From positions 1 through 64,000 of the forward strand of contig JAEDDG010000002.1 in assembly GCA_016293865.1 (NCBI GenBank): 64,000 nucleotides of DNA. Reading direction: 5' to 3'. Below are positions 41,888-50,089 of this stretch, one piece after another; within the stretch, counting starts at the first letter, position 1; each line of letters opens with the position of its first letter. The stretch is from Oscillospiraceae bacterium (GTDB lineage Bacteria > Bacillota > Clostridia > Oscillospirales > Oscillospiraceae). The position numbers were made by a program, and so were the translations under genes. The notes beneath the pieces were generated by a model. The model saw only the letters and a program-made list of their open reading frames with translations. It did not search any database and had not been told where the DNA came from.

Positions 41888-43157
41888 TGTGCTTCCGTAC
41901 CTTGCAATTCTGGTACTCCTGATCTTTTCGGCATTCTTCTCATCGTCTGAAATTGCTTTTTCATCTGCCAATGAGCTGCGTCTCAAACGTGCTGCCTCTG
42001 ATGGTGGGGCGGCCAACAAAGCCGCACTGACCATCTATGAAAAGTTTGACAAGGCGCTGGTCACGATTCTGATCGGCAACAATCTTGTGAATATCGCGTC
42101 GTCATCCATTGCCACGGTCATTGCCGTTTCACTGATGGGTGACAGCGGCGCCTGGGTGGCCACCTTGGTGATGACCATTGCGCTGCTGACATTTGGCGAG
42201 ATCCTCCCGAAAGTTGTTGCGGCTTCACAGCCGAACCGGATGAGCCGTTTTGCGGCGATTCCGCTGCGTATCCTGATGCTGGTTCTGTCCCCGCTCGTCT
42301 GGTGTGTGAATAAAGTCGTCGGTCTGATTTCAAAAATCTGGCAGAGCCATCAGAATTCCGGCCCGGCAGTGACGGAAGATGACCTTGAGACGATTCTGGA
42401 CACTGTTGAAGAAGAGGGCGTTATGGATGAGGACGCCTGCGATCTTCTGCAGAGCGCGCTTGATTTTGAGGATGTGCTTGCCTACGAGATCATTACACCG
42501 CGTGTTGATGTTCTTGCGGTGGATGTTGATGATCCGCCTGAGGAGATTGTCGATACAATCATCAACTCCATATACTCCAGAATCCCGGTGTATGAGGGGA
42601 CGGTTGACAATATCATCGGCATGCTCCACCTGAACCAGTGCCTGAAGCTTCTGGCTGCCGGCAGCAAGGCGACAATCCGGGAGCAGCTGCTGCCCGTGCA
42701 GTTCATTTATAAAACAACGCCGCTTCCCGAAGTTCTGAAAACCATGCGCACGACGAAATGCCATATGGCGGTGGTGACGGATGAATACGGCGGCACCATG
42801 GGCGTTTTAACCATGGAAGATGTGATCGAGCAGCTTGTCGGTGATATCTGGGATGAGTCGGATGTGATTGACGAGGAGTTTGTGCAGTTGGGGCCGGACC
42901 ACTATGAAGCGGACGGCGACATGCGCATATATGACTTTTTTGATGAGCTCGACATTGACGACCGTGATTTTGACGACGACAATGCGACGCTGGGCGGATG
43001 GACAATTGAGATGGTGGGCGGATATCCGAAGGTGGGCGACAGCTTCACTTACAAGAATCTGACGGTCACTGTCAAGGAAGTGCAGGGCATGCGCGTTACG
43101 CGCCTGGATGTTGTCGTTCAGCCGCCGGAGGAGGACAGCGAAGAGGACTTTCTGTAA
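41880..43157 (+). CDS. CNNM/CorC-type membrane protein (DUF21-CBS-CorC)
   Basis: A 425-residue paralogue of the preceding gene, with the full layout: DUF21 membrane domain (LLIFSAFFSSSEIAFSSANE, then LIGNNLVNIASSS), CBS pair (AYEIITPRVDVLAVDVDDPP, CHMAVVTDEYGGTMGVLTME) and the C-terminal CorC_HlyC domain (RIYDFFDELDIDDRDFDDDN, then MVGGYPKVGDSFTYKN). It likely works with the short paralogue as a hetero-oligomer in magnesium or other cation transport. ATG 41880 has AAGGAGG upstream. A terminator follows. Confidence 0.9.
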   Translation: MSNVLPYLAILVLLIFSAFFSSSEIAFSSANELRLKRAASDGGAANKAALTIYEKFDKALVTILIGNNLVNIASSSIATVIAVSLMGDSGAWVATLVMTIALLTFGEILPKVVAASQPNRMSRFAAIPLRILMLVLSPLVWCVNKVVGLISKIWQSHQNSGPAVTEDDLETILDTVEEEGVMDEDACDLLQSALDFEDVLAYEIITPRVDVLAVDVDDPPEEIVDTIINSIYSRIPVYEGTVDNIIGMLHLNQCLKLLAAGSKATIREQLLPVQFIYKTTPLPEVLKTMRTTKCHMAVVTDEYGGTMGVLTMEDVIEQLVGDIWDESDVIDEEFVQLGPDHYEADGDMRIYDFFDELDIDDRDFDDDNATLGGWTIEMVGGYPKVGDSFTYKNLTVTVKEVQGMRVTRLDVVVQPPEEDSEEDFL

Positions 43158-43238
43158 AAGGCTGCGCGAATGCGCGGTTCAGGACTGCCTGCTTCTGTCC
43201 GGCGCCTGTTTTTTGTTGAATTGAACACATTTCCGCTG

Positions 43239-43272
43239 AAAAACGGTATAGCCGCTGGCTATGCCGTTTTTT
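43239..43272 (+). terminator. Terminator before the spoIIIA operon
   Basis: aaaacggtatagcc pairs with ggctatgccgtttt across a 3-base loop, followed by further T. Confidence 0.85.
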
Positions 43273-43348
43273 CTTTTGGATGTCTGTGCAGGCGGTCATA
43301 TTCCTCCGGACAGGTCAATACAATGGATTAGACGCAAGGAGGGACGCT

Positions 43349-44284
43349 ATGACAACGAAAGAATCGGATGGATATGACCGTGCGATGATGCTGCTGCCCT
43401 ATGAACTGCGGGAACGGTTCAGACATGTTCTGCGGCAGGACAGGCTGCACGCAGAGGAACTCAGACTCCGGACAGGGCGCACGCCCACCGTGCTGCTGCC
43501 GGATGGGGAACTCGATCTCGGAGGCGCAGCTGTGCGCACGGAGGATATTGAAAAGACACTGGATATCGTGACGCGCGCATCCATCCATGCGGCGGCGGAG
43601 AGCATACGGATGGGATTTCTGACTGCGCAGGGCGGATTCCGTGTCGGACTGTGCGGATCTGCGGTAACCACAGGCGGACGTGTGGACATGCTCCGGAGCA
43701 TTTCCTCTGTCTGCATCCGTATCCCGCATGCGGTGACCGGCATTGCCGAGGAAGTGCTTCCGCAGCTGTGCAGCGGGGGAACTTTTGAATCCACGCTTCT
43801 TCTCTCGGCGCCGGGCGGGGGGAAAACAACGCTTCTGCGCGATCTCGTGCGGCTGCTGTCAGACGGCAGCGCAGAGCTGGGTGTACGTCCCCACCGCGTA
43901 GCGCTGGCTGATGAACGCGGCGAGGTCGCTGCCATGTACGGCGGTGCGGCACAGCATGATGTGGGGGCGCACACGGATGTCATGGACATGTGTCCAAAGG
44001 CGCAGGCCGTGACAATGATGCTGCGCGCCATGAACCCGGAAGTGATTGCCGTGGATGAAATCACCGCTCCGGCGGACGCAGAGGCGATGAACAGCGCATT
44101 CGGCTGCGGCGCTGCACTGCTGGCGACGGCGCATGCAAAAAATGTGCATACGCTGATTGAAAAAGAAATCTACCGCCGCCTGCTCAACGCCGGCGTTTTC
44201 AGGAATATTGTCACAATTACGGTCGAAGGCGGCTGCCGCCGTTACAGAACTGAACGCTGGCCGGTATCCGGAGGGACGCAATGA
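43349..44284 (+). CDS. spoIIIAA: Stage III sporulation protein AA (secretion-type ATPase)
   Basis: First gene of the eight-gene operon for the SpoIIIA channel between mother cell and forespore. The 311-residue ATPase, related to type II/IV secretion ATPases, has an N-terminal domain followed by Walker A (LLSAPGGGKTTLLRD near residue 150), ALADERGEVAAMYGG, and Walker B-like EVIAVDEITAP near 232. ATG 43349 has AAGGAGGG upstream. It powers assembly or transport through the SpoIIIA-SpoIIQ complex and should be made in the mother cell under sigma-E. Confidence 0.95.
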   Translation: MTTKESDGYDRAMMLLPYELRERFRHVLRQDRLHAEELRLRTGRTPTVLLPDGELDLGGAAVRTEDIEKTLDIVTRASIHAAAESIRMGFLTAQGGFRVGLCGSAVTTGGRVDMLRSISSVCIRIPHAVTGIAEEVLPQLCSGGTFESTLLLSAPGGGKTTLLRDLVRLLSDGSAELGVRPHRVALADERGEVAAMYGGAAQHDVGAHTDVMDMCPKAQAVTMMLRAMNPEVIAVDEITAPADAEAMNSAFGCGAALLATAHAKNVHTLIEKEIYRRLLNAGVFRNIVTITVEGGCRRYRTERWPVSGGTQ

Positions 44285-44796
44285 TACAGTGGATCGGTGC
44301 GATTATGCTTTTGTGCGGCTGTGCCGCATGGGGAATTACAGCCGTTATGCGGCTCCGGCGACGGACACAGGTTCTGGACAGCCTGTGCATGGCACTGACG
44401 GCCATGCGCATGGAGATCTGCGACCGCATGGCGCCCATGCCGGAAGTCTTCCTGCATCTGAGTCAGGAGCTTCCGTACCCGGCTGCAGCGCTGTTTGAAA
44501 ACCTGAGCCGGGACATGGAGCAGCTGGGACGGCGCCCGCTGGCTGAAATCTGGCGCCGTGCGATTGAGGAGACGCCGGGGATGCTGCTGACGCCGCAGGA
44601 GGAGCTCTGTCTCAGTGAGCTGGGACTTGCTCTCGGTAAATACAGGGTCCAGGAGCAGGGTGCGGCCATAGCTTATACGCTGCAGCGGATGGAGCGCTGT
44701 GCCGGCCGCGCGCATGAAGAACAAAAGCGTGACGGACGGCTCCATGCCTGTCTCGGTGTTGCCGCAGGCGTTTTTGCAGTTATTCTTTTGATCTGA
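44281..44796 (+). CDS. spoIIIAB: Stage III sporulation protein AB
   Basis: A 171-residue protein with a membrane segment at each end (WIGAIMLLCGCAAWGITAVM at the start, ACLGVAAGVFAVILLI at the end) and a helical type II secretion F-like domain between, including FENLSRDMEQLGRRPLAEIW. The ATG overlaps the spoIIIAA stop (ATGA). It is thought to be the platform partner of the AA ATPase. Confidence 0.93.
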   Translation: MIQWIGAIMLLCGCAAWGITAVMRLRRRTQVLDSLCMALTAMRMEICDRMAPMPEVFLHLSQELPYPAAALFENLSRDMEQLGRRPLAEIWRRAIEETPGMLLTPQEELCLSELGLALGKYRVQEQGAAIAYTLQRMERCAGRAHEEQKRDGRLHACLGVAAGVFAVILLI

Positions 44797-44827
44797 ACAT
44801 TCTGCGTATGCCAAAGAAGGTGGAGAC

Positions 44828-45022
44828 ATGGAAGTTGATCTGATTTTTAAAATTGCAGCCGTTGGTATTCTTGTCTCCGTGCTGAATCTGCTGCTGAGCC
44901 GCTCCGGCAGGGACGAACAGGCGCTGATGACGACAATTGCCGGTCTTGTGGTGGTGCTTGTCATCCTGGTGCGCGAAATCTCCGACCTGTTTGAGCTCAT
45001 CAAGTCGCTGTTTGGGTTCTGA
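44828..45022 (+). CDS. spoIIIAC: Stage III sporulation protein AC
   Basis: A 64-residue protein with two membrane helices (DLIFKIAAVGILVSVLNLLL and ALMTTIAGLVVVLVILVREI), normal length for SpoIIIAC. GGTGGAGAC precedes the ATG. It lies 1 base before spoIIIAD; AC and AD are small membrane subunits of the channel. Confidence 0.95.
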   Translation: MEVDLIFKIAAVGILVSVLNLLLSRSGRDEQALMTTIAGLVVVLVILVREISDLFELIKSLFGF

Positions 45023-45023
45023 G

Positions 45024-45410
45024 ATGGAAATTCTGATCAGAGCGGCAGCCATTGCCGCAGCCGGTGCGGTCCTCGGGATTGCAGTGCGCAGAAACGCGCC
45101 TGAAATTGCATTGATGATGACGCTGGCCGTCCTCTGCATGCTTGTTTATCTCAGCGCCGATCTGATGCGCCGGCTGACAGCATATATGGAGGAACTGGGG
45201 AGCATGGCCGGGGTGAATGCGGCTTCGGTCAGCATTGTTCTCAAAACAGTCGGCATTTCGATTGTAACAAAAATCACGTCTGCTGTCTGCCGGGACGCCG
45301 GACACCAGGCGGCGGCAGCCGGTATAGAGCTGGTCGGCTGCTGTACGGCGCTGTATATTGCCATTCCGCTGTTTGAGACGGCGATGGATATGATCATGTC
45401 CTTCTGCTGA
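45024..45410 (+). CDS. spoIIIAD: Stage III sporulation protein AD
   Basis: A 128-residue membrane protein of four helices, including AAAIAAAGAVLGIAVRR and IALMMTLAVLCMLVYLSADL. The family segment SIVTKITSAVCRDAGHQAAA is clear. ATG 45024 is the first start after the spoIIIAC stop; the open frame runs on upstream inside spoIIIAC and that part is not used. Confidence 0.94.
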   Translation: MEILIRAAAIAAAGAVLGIAVRRNAPEIALMMTLAVLCMLVYLSADLMRRLTAYMEELGSMAGVNAASVSIVLKTVGISIVTKITSAVCRDAGHQAAAAGIELVGCCTALYIAIPLFETAMDMIMSFC

Positions 45411-45420
45411 CGGTACTGCT

Positions 45421-46536
45421 ATGAAAATAAGGTTTGCTCTGTTTTTTTTAATGGCCGCTGTCCTCATTCTGCCGTCAGCCGCGCGGTGCGCCTGGCCGGA
45501 CACGGACTGCGGTACAGACTGTTCTGATCTGGTGGATACTGCGGCAGTCGGGCACGCTTTGCCTGACGACGCGCGCGATTTGCTGGAAGACGCTGATGCG
45601 GATGATGCCCGGAGCCTTTTTCGCCGTGTGCTTGAATGCGGCGGGGAAGCGCTCTCCGGCATTTTCGGCGATGCAGTCAGAAGCGCCGGCGCGCTGATGA
45701 TTGTTGCTCTTCTGTGCGGCATCGGTACTTCTGTCGGCGCTGCGGGGGAAAGCGCGTCGGCCGGCTTTGTGGACACCGTCGGCGTACTTGCCGCTGCGGC
45801 CATTTCAGCCGGGCAGGTGGGAACTTTTGTCGGCCTGGCGGCCCGAACGATGGACGAGCTCAGCACATTTTCAAGAGCGCTTTTGCCGACTCTGACTGCA
45901 GCATGCGCTTTTTCAGGCAGCACCGCCGCGGGAGCGGGGAAATACGCGGCGACCATGCTCTGCACGGACGTCCTGATGACGCTGGCCAACGACGCTGTCT
46001 TTCCTCTGATTTTTACATATGTCGGCGCTGCCGCAGCCTCTGCGGCCTTTGGGAGCAGCGCGCTGGACGGCGCTGCCAAACTGATCAAATGGACATGCAT
46101 GACGCTGATTTCACTTGTGGTTATGGCCTTTGTCACTTACCTCACTGTGACCGGCGCAGCGGCAGGTACGGCTGACGCAGCGGTTACGCGTTTCACAAAA
46201 ACCGCCATTTCCTCAGCAGTACCCGTCGCCGGCGGGCTCATATCCGACGCTGCGTCTGCCGTGGCCGGCGGCATGTCTGCTCTGCGAAGCTCTGTCGGCA
46301 TCATCGGTCTCGCCGCTGTCAGCGCCATATGCCTGGTGCCGTTTCTGCGGCTGGCTGTCCATTACCTGATCTTCAAGGCCGCCGCCTTGCTGGCCTCCTG
46401 CGCGGCAGGCGAGCGTCTTGCCGGATTCATCAATGCAGTCGGCGCTGCGTTCGGAATGGCGCTCGGCGTTGCAGGCGCAGGTGCAATCATGCTTTTTGTC
46501 TCCATCGTTTCGCTGATGAAGGTGGTGACGGTATGA
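45421..46536 (+). CDS. spoIIIAE: Stage III sporulation protein AE
   Basis: A 371-residue polytopic membrane protein with an N-terminal signal-like segment (FALFFLMAAVLILPSAARCA), a short acidic extracellular domain and about seven helices in the C-terminal two thirds. Family segments include ARTMDELSTFSRALLPTLTA and SIVSLMKVVTV at the end. It overlaps spoIIIAF by 4 bases. SpoIIIAE is proposed as a channel component and interacts with SpoIIIJ. Confidence 0.94.
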   Translation: MKIRFALFFLMAAVLILPSAARCAWPDTDCGTDCSDLVDTAAVGHALPDDARDLLEDADADDARSLFRRVLECGGEALSGIFGDAVRSAGALMIVALLCGIGTSVGAAGESASAGFVDTVGVLAAAAISAGQVGTFVGLAARTMDELSTFSRALLPTLTAACAFSGSTAAGAGKYAATMLCTDVLMTLANDAVFPLIFTYVGAAAASAAFGSSALDGAAKLIKWTCMTLISLVVMAFVTYLTVTGAAAGTADAAVTRFTKTAISSAVPVAGGLISDAASAVAGGMSALRSSVGIIGLAAVSAICLVPFLRLAVHYLIFKAAALLASCAAGERLAGFINAVGAAFGMALGVAGAGAIMLFVSIVSLMKVVTV

Positions 46537-47036
46537 GCAGCCTGCTTTCCGGCTGGCTTATTCGGCTGACCGGCGCTGCACTGATCGCTTCTGCGGCAGT
46601 CACGCTGGCGCCGGACGGGCCGGCAAAAAAAGCACTGCGGCTTGTCTGCGGCGTAATGATGATGATTGCGCTGATGTCCGGTGCAGCTGATTTTGACTAT
46701 TCCGCCTATGCTGCGCGCTTTTCAGAATACAGGCAGCAGGCCCAGACGCTGATAGACGGCACGGAAAACAGCGGCACGCAGCTGGTGCGTTCCGTCATAG
46801 AAGCTGAGCTGGAGTCATATATATTGGACAAAGCGGAAGCGTGCGGCGTGTCTGACGCAGAAGTTGCAGTCTCTGCACGCTGGAGCAGCGACGGCTACTG
46901 GTATCCGGACACGGTGACAATCGCCGGACAGTTTGACGAACAGACCCGCCGTGAGATTTCCAGGTATATCACGGCTGAACTGGGTGTTCAGGAAATCGAT
47001 CAGAGATGGGAATGCAGCGCAGATGAGAATGAGTGA
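46533..47036 (+). CDS. spoIIIAF: Stage III sporulation protein AF
   Basis: A 167-residue protein with two membrane helices (IRLTGAALIASAAVTLA and LRLVCGVMMMIALMSGA) and a soluble ring-building domain outside (residues 65-160). The ATG overlaps the spoIIIAE stop (GTATGA). SpoIIIAF forms part of the stacked rings between the two membranes. Confidence 0.93.
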   Translation: MSSLLSGWLIRLTGAALIASAAVTLAPDGPAKKALRLVCGVMMMIALMSGAADFDYSAYAARFSEYRQQAQTLIDGTENSGTQLVRSVIEAELESYILDKAEACGVSDAEVAVSARWSSDGYWYPDTVTIAGQFDEQTRREISRYITAELGVQEIDQRWECSADENE

Positions 47037-47559
47037 TCTGAATGTCAGAAAAATTGTCGCAGCCGCGCGCAGGAATGCGCCGGTCCTGCTTGTTGTCGCT
47101 GTCGGAATACTGCTGCTTCTGCTGCCGAAAAGCGGCGGCGCTGCGAAAAAAGCATCCGATTCACAGGCGGATGGGAGCATCGCCGCCTTCTCTGTTGAGA
47201 CGCAGGAGGAGCGGCTGGCAGGGATTCTCGCGCAGGTTGAAGGCGCGGGAAAGGTTGCCGTTCTTCTGTCCGTGCAGGGTACGGGAGAGAAAATCTACGC
47301 GGTCGACACGCAGACAAAATCGTCGGCCGATGCATCGGGCGGCAGTGAACAGAGCGGCACAAGCGAGTATGTCACAGTGCGCACAGGCAGCAGCACGGAA
47401 GCGCCGGTAGCGGTGCAGACGGTGTATCCGGATTATCTCGGCGCCATTGTGGCAGCACAGGGCGCAGATCAGTCTTCCGTCCGGCTTGCGCTGACGGAGG
47501 CTGTTTCCGCTGCCACAGGGCTTGGCGCCGATAAGATTATCATAGTCAAAATGAAGTGA
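47023..47559 (+). CDS. spoIIIAG: Stage III sporulation protein AG
   Basis: A 178-residue protein: one membrane helix (APVLLVVAVGILLLLLP) and a large ring-building domain with the family segment ILAQVEGAGKVAVLLSV and an insertion of Ser/Thr/Gly-rich sequence (residues 103-130) that in other species forms a vertical beta-barrel. The start ATG 47023 overlaps the end of spoIIIAF; ATG 47029 is also possible. Confidence 0.94.
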   Translation: MRMSDLNVRKIVAAARRNAPVLLVVAVGILLLLLPKSGGAAKKASDSQADGSIAAFSVETQEERLAGILAQVEGAGKVAVLLSVQGTGEKIYAVDTQTKSSADASGGSEQSGTSEYVTVRTGSSTEAPVAVQTVYPDYLGAIVAAQGADQSSVRLALTEAVSAATGLGADKIIIVKMK

Positions 47560-47574
47560 ACTGGAGGAATTCGC

Positions 47575-48174
47575 ATGAAAGTTTTCAAAAGAAATGCTGT
47601 GATCATTACTGTTCTGCTGTTTGTCGGGGCAGCGGTTTACCTGAACTGGGCATACGGCCGCCAGCAGGAGGACAGCCAGGTCAGCGCCGGAGGCCAGAAC
47701 GCACAGCAGGCCGTCTCTTCCGGGAATGAGGAGGGTGCGTCCGGTGAGAGTGCTGGTTTGTTCTACGAAGCCGGTACGGACGCGGAAACTTCAGGCGGCA
47801 CGCAGGGCGCGGCGGATATGGCGGGCTATTTTGACCAGGTCCGGCTGAACCGCCGGCAGGCCAGAGATGAAGCCACAGCGACGCTCAGCACAATTTCCGA
47901 AACCGCCGGCGCGTCCCAGGAGGCGATTGACGCGGCACTGGCGCAGATGATGCAGCTGGCCGGATGGACCGCGCAGGAGGCAGAGCTTGAAAGCCTGATC
48001 ACTGCAAAGGGGTTTGCAAACTGCGTTGTTTTTATTGCTGAGGACGGCGTAACCGTTACGGTATCCGTTGATGCAGAGGGTCTTTCCACAGCCGGCGCGG
48101 CAAAAATTACCGACATTGTCACGGAGGAAACAGGCTGTACAGCATCTGACATTAAAATAATCGAAATAAAATAG
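47575..48174 (+). CDS. spoIIIAH: Stage III sporulation protein AH
   Basis: A 199-residue membrane-anchored protein with an N-terminal helix (NAVIITVLLFVGAAVYLNWA), a disordered Gly/Ser/Glu linker to about residue 80 and the YscJ/FliF-like ring domain at the C-terminus (ISETAGASQEAIDAALAQMM to IVTEETGCTASDIKIIEIK). It binds forespore SpoIIQ across the gap. Last gene of the operon. GGAGG precedes the ATG. Confidence 0.95.
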   Translation: MKVFKRNAVIITVLLFVGAAVYLNWAYGRQQEDSQVSAGGQNAQQAVSSGNEEGASGESAGLFYEAGTDAETSGGTQGAADMAGYFDQVRLNRRQARDEATATLSTISETAGASQEAIDAALAQMMQLAGWTAQEAELESLITAKGFANCVVFIAEDGVTVTVSVDAEGLSTAGAAKITDIVTEETGCTASDIKIIEIK

Positions 48175-48252
48175 GTGAATCAACTTTATTTTTCTCCATG
48201 TCTGTGGTAAACTGATTATGAATATTTTTAACCAGAAGTGGAGTGCTTAAGA

Positions 48253-48624
48253 ATGGGAGAAAATAAGGAATATTTGTCACATCCTGACGAAAAGGGCAGC
48301 ATCAATATTTCTGATGAAGTCGTTGCGGCCATTGCTGCAAACGCGGCGCTTGATGTTGAGGGTGTTGCTGGTCTGCCGGCTTCTCTCGGCAAGGATATCG
48401 CGGAAATTCTGGGACGGCGCAATCTTTCCCGCGGCGTTAAGCTGCTTGCGGAAGAGGATGGAATCACAATCGACGTGTGCATCAACGTTGCATGCGGCAT
48501 TTCCGTCAGCGAGGTTGCAAAGGCTGTGCAGGCCGGTGTATCTGCCGCTGTAGAATCCACAACCGGTTTTTCTGTCAAGGCAGTCAATGTCCATGTCTGC
48601 GGCATTGCGCTTGAAAGCAAATAA
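48253..48624 (+). CDS. Asp23/Gls24 family envelope stress protein
   Basis: A 123-residue DUF322/Asp23 protein (YqhY-like). The family pattern is clear: GSINISDEVVAAIAANAALD then EGVAGL, DGITIDVCINVACGISVSEV and VNVHVCGIAL. YqhY-type genes lie before nusB in many Firmicutes, as here, and affect acetyl-CoA carboxylase or envelope balance. ATG 48253 has GGAG 9 bases upstream. It is the first gene of the nusB cluster. Confidence 0.9.
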   Translation: MGENKEYLSHPDEKGSINISDEVVAAIAANAALDVEGVAGLPASLGKDIAEILGRRNLSRGVKLLAEEDGITIDVCINVACGISVSEVAKAVQAGVSAAVESTTGFSVKAVNVHVCGIALESK

Positions 48625-48719
48625 CTGCGGATTTTTCCACCTGCAGGTCAGGGCGGCAATTTGCCGCCCTTGTATCTGTTTGCCCATAAGAAAGATAATT
48701 GACCGGAGGACATAGACAG

Positions 48720-49172
48720 ATGATACGAAAGACTGCCCGGGAAATCGTTATGCGCCTTTGCTTTGCGGTTTCTGCAGGAGGCGACAATGCGGACGCATTG
48801 CTGGACGGTTTTTTTGACAGGGAATACTACACCTCTCTTTCCGATGAGGATGAGATGTACGCACAATACCCGGACGACGCTTCCCGCGCATACATTGCCG
48901 CTGCTGTAAAGGGAATCGGTGCGCACAGCGCGGAGCTGGATTCCTATGTTGAAAAGTACGCCGTTGGCTGGAAATTCTCGCGCATCTCCAGAACAGCGCT
49001 TGCAATCATGAAAACTGCCATGTACGAAATCATGTATATGCCGGACATCCCGGTCGGCGTTTCCGTGAACGAGGCCGTGGAGCTGGCAAAGAAATATGAC
49101 GGAGACGAGACTGCCGCATTCATTAACGGCATTCTCGGCTCCTTTGCCCGGAAAGAGCTGGCTGAAGCATGA
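48720..49172 (+). CDS. nusB: Transcription antitermination factor NusB
   Basis: A 150-residue all-helical RNA-binding protein that joins NusE (S10) on boxA RNA in rRNA antitermination. RKTAREIVMRLCFAVS at the N-terminus and MPDIPVGVSVNEAVELAKKY followed by AAFINGILGSFAR at the C-terminus are typical. ATG 48720 has GGAGG 10 bases upstream; an earlier GTG/ATG frame is less likely. Overlaps the next gene by 4 bases. Confidence 0.93.
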   Translation: MIRKTAREIVMRLCFAVSAGGDNADALLDGFFDREYYTSLSDEDEMYAQYPDDASRAYIAAAVKGIGAHSAELDSYVEKYAVGWKFSRISRTALAIMKTAMYEIMYMPDIPVGVSVNEAVELAKKYDGDETAAFINGILGSFARKELAEA

Positions 49173-50089
49173 AGGACGCCGTCATTGGATTTGATACCAG
49201 CAACTATACAACCTCCTGCGCGTGGTTCAACGGAGAAAGCGGCGAGAATTCCGGCATGCTGCTGGATGTGCGGCCGGGCGAGCTTGGCCTGCGCCAGTCT
49301 GAGGCGCTGTTTTCACATGTCAGGCGTCTGCCCGGCATTGTGGAGGCGCTGAAAATCGAGGGCAGCATTGCTGCCGTCGGCGCCAGTACACAGCCGCGTG
49401 AAACGGCAGATTCCTACATGCCGTGCTTTCTTGCCGGAGCCAGCCAGGCGCAGGTGCTCGCTGCATTGCTGAAGGTTCCTTTTTTCGCGTTTTCCCACCA
49501 GCAGGGACATATCGCCGCGGCCGCTTGGTCGTCCGGCCATCCGGAGCTGATGGACACGCCGCACCTGGCCTGGCATCTCTCAGGCGGTACAACCGAGCTG
49601 CTGTACGTCAAGCCGCAGGGCTGCGCTGTGGTCTGTGAGAAGGTGGGCGGTACGACGGATCTGGCTGCCGGTCAGGTCATTGACCGTGCGGGCGTCCTGC
49701 TCGGCCTGCAGTTTCCCGCAGGCAGGGCGCTGGATGCGCTGGCGGCTGAAGCCGTCCGCAAGACATATTACACGCCCAGGGTGAGCGGTCTGACTTTTTC
49801 TGTTTCAGGTATTGAGCATAAAATGAAGCAGATGCAGGATGCGGGCGAACCGCCGGCAGAAATTGCATATTTTACAATCGCTTCCGTCGTGTCTGCCGTG
49901 CATCGGGTCACTGCAAATGCCAGACGGCAGTTCGGCGCGCTGCCGGTTCTGTATTCCGGCGGCGTCGCCTCCAATTCTCTGCTGCGCGCCATGACGACGG
50001 ACGGTTATTTTGCGCAGCCGCGCTATTCCACAGACAATGCCATGGGCTGTGCGATTCTGACATATCGGGCGGTAAAGTCGAATGGATAA
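49169..50089 (+). CDS. TsaD/Kae1-like protein, paralogue
   Basis: A 306-residue protein of the Kae1/TsaD (ASKHA) fold: IGFDTSNYTTSCAW at the N-terminus, FFAFSHQQGHIAAAAW near residue 110, LAWHLSGGTTELLYV near 130 and LPVLYSGGVASNSLL near 260. The metal site HxEGH of true TsaD reads HQQGH here. Clostridia often have this second copy between nusB and xseA besides the real tRNA t6A enzyme, so a non-tRNA role is possible. It overlaps nusB and xseA, so is locked into the operon. Confidence 0.85.
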   Translation: MKDAVIGFDTSNYTTSCAWFNGESGENSGMLLDVRPGELGLRQSEALFSHVRRLPGIVEALKIEGSIAAVGASTQPRETADSYMPCFLAGASQAQVLAALLKVPFFAFSHQQGHIAAAAWSSGHPELMDTPHLAWHLSGGTTELLYVKPQGCAVVCEKVGGTTDLAAGQVIDRAGVLLGLQFPAGRALDALAAEAVRKTYYTPRVSGLTFSVSGIEHKMKQMQDAGEPPAEIAYFTIASVVSAVHRVTANARRQFGALPVLYSGGVASNSLLRAMTTDGYFAQPRYSTDNAMGCAILTYRAVKSNG

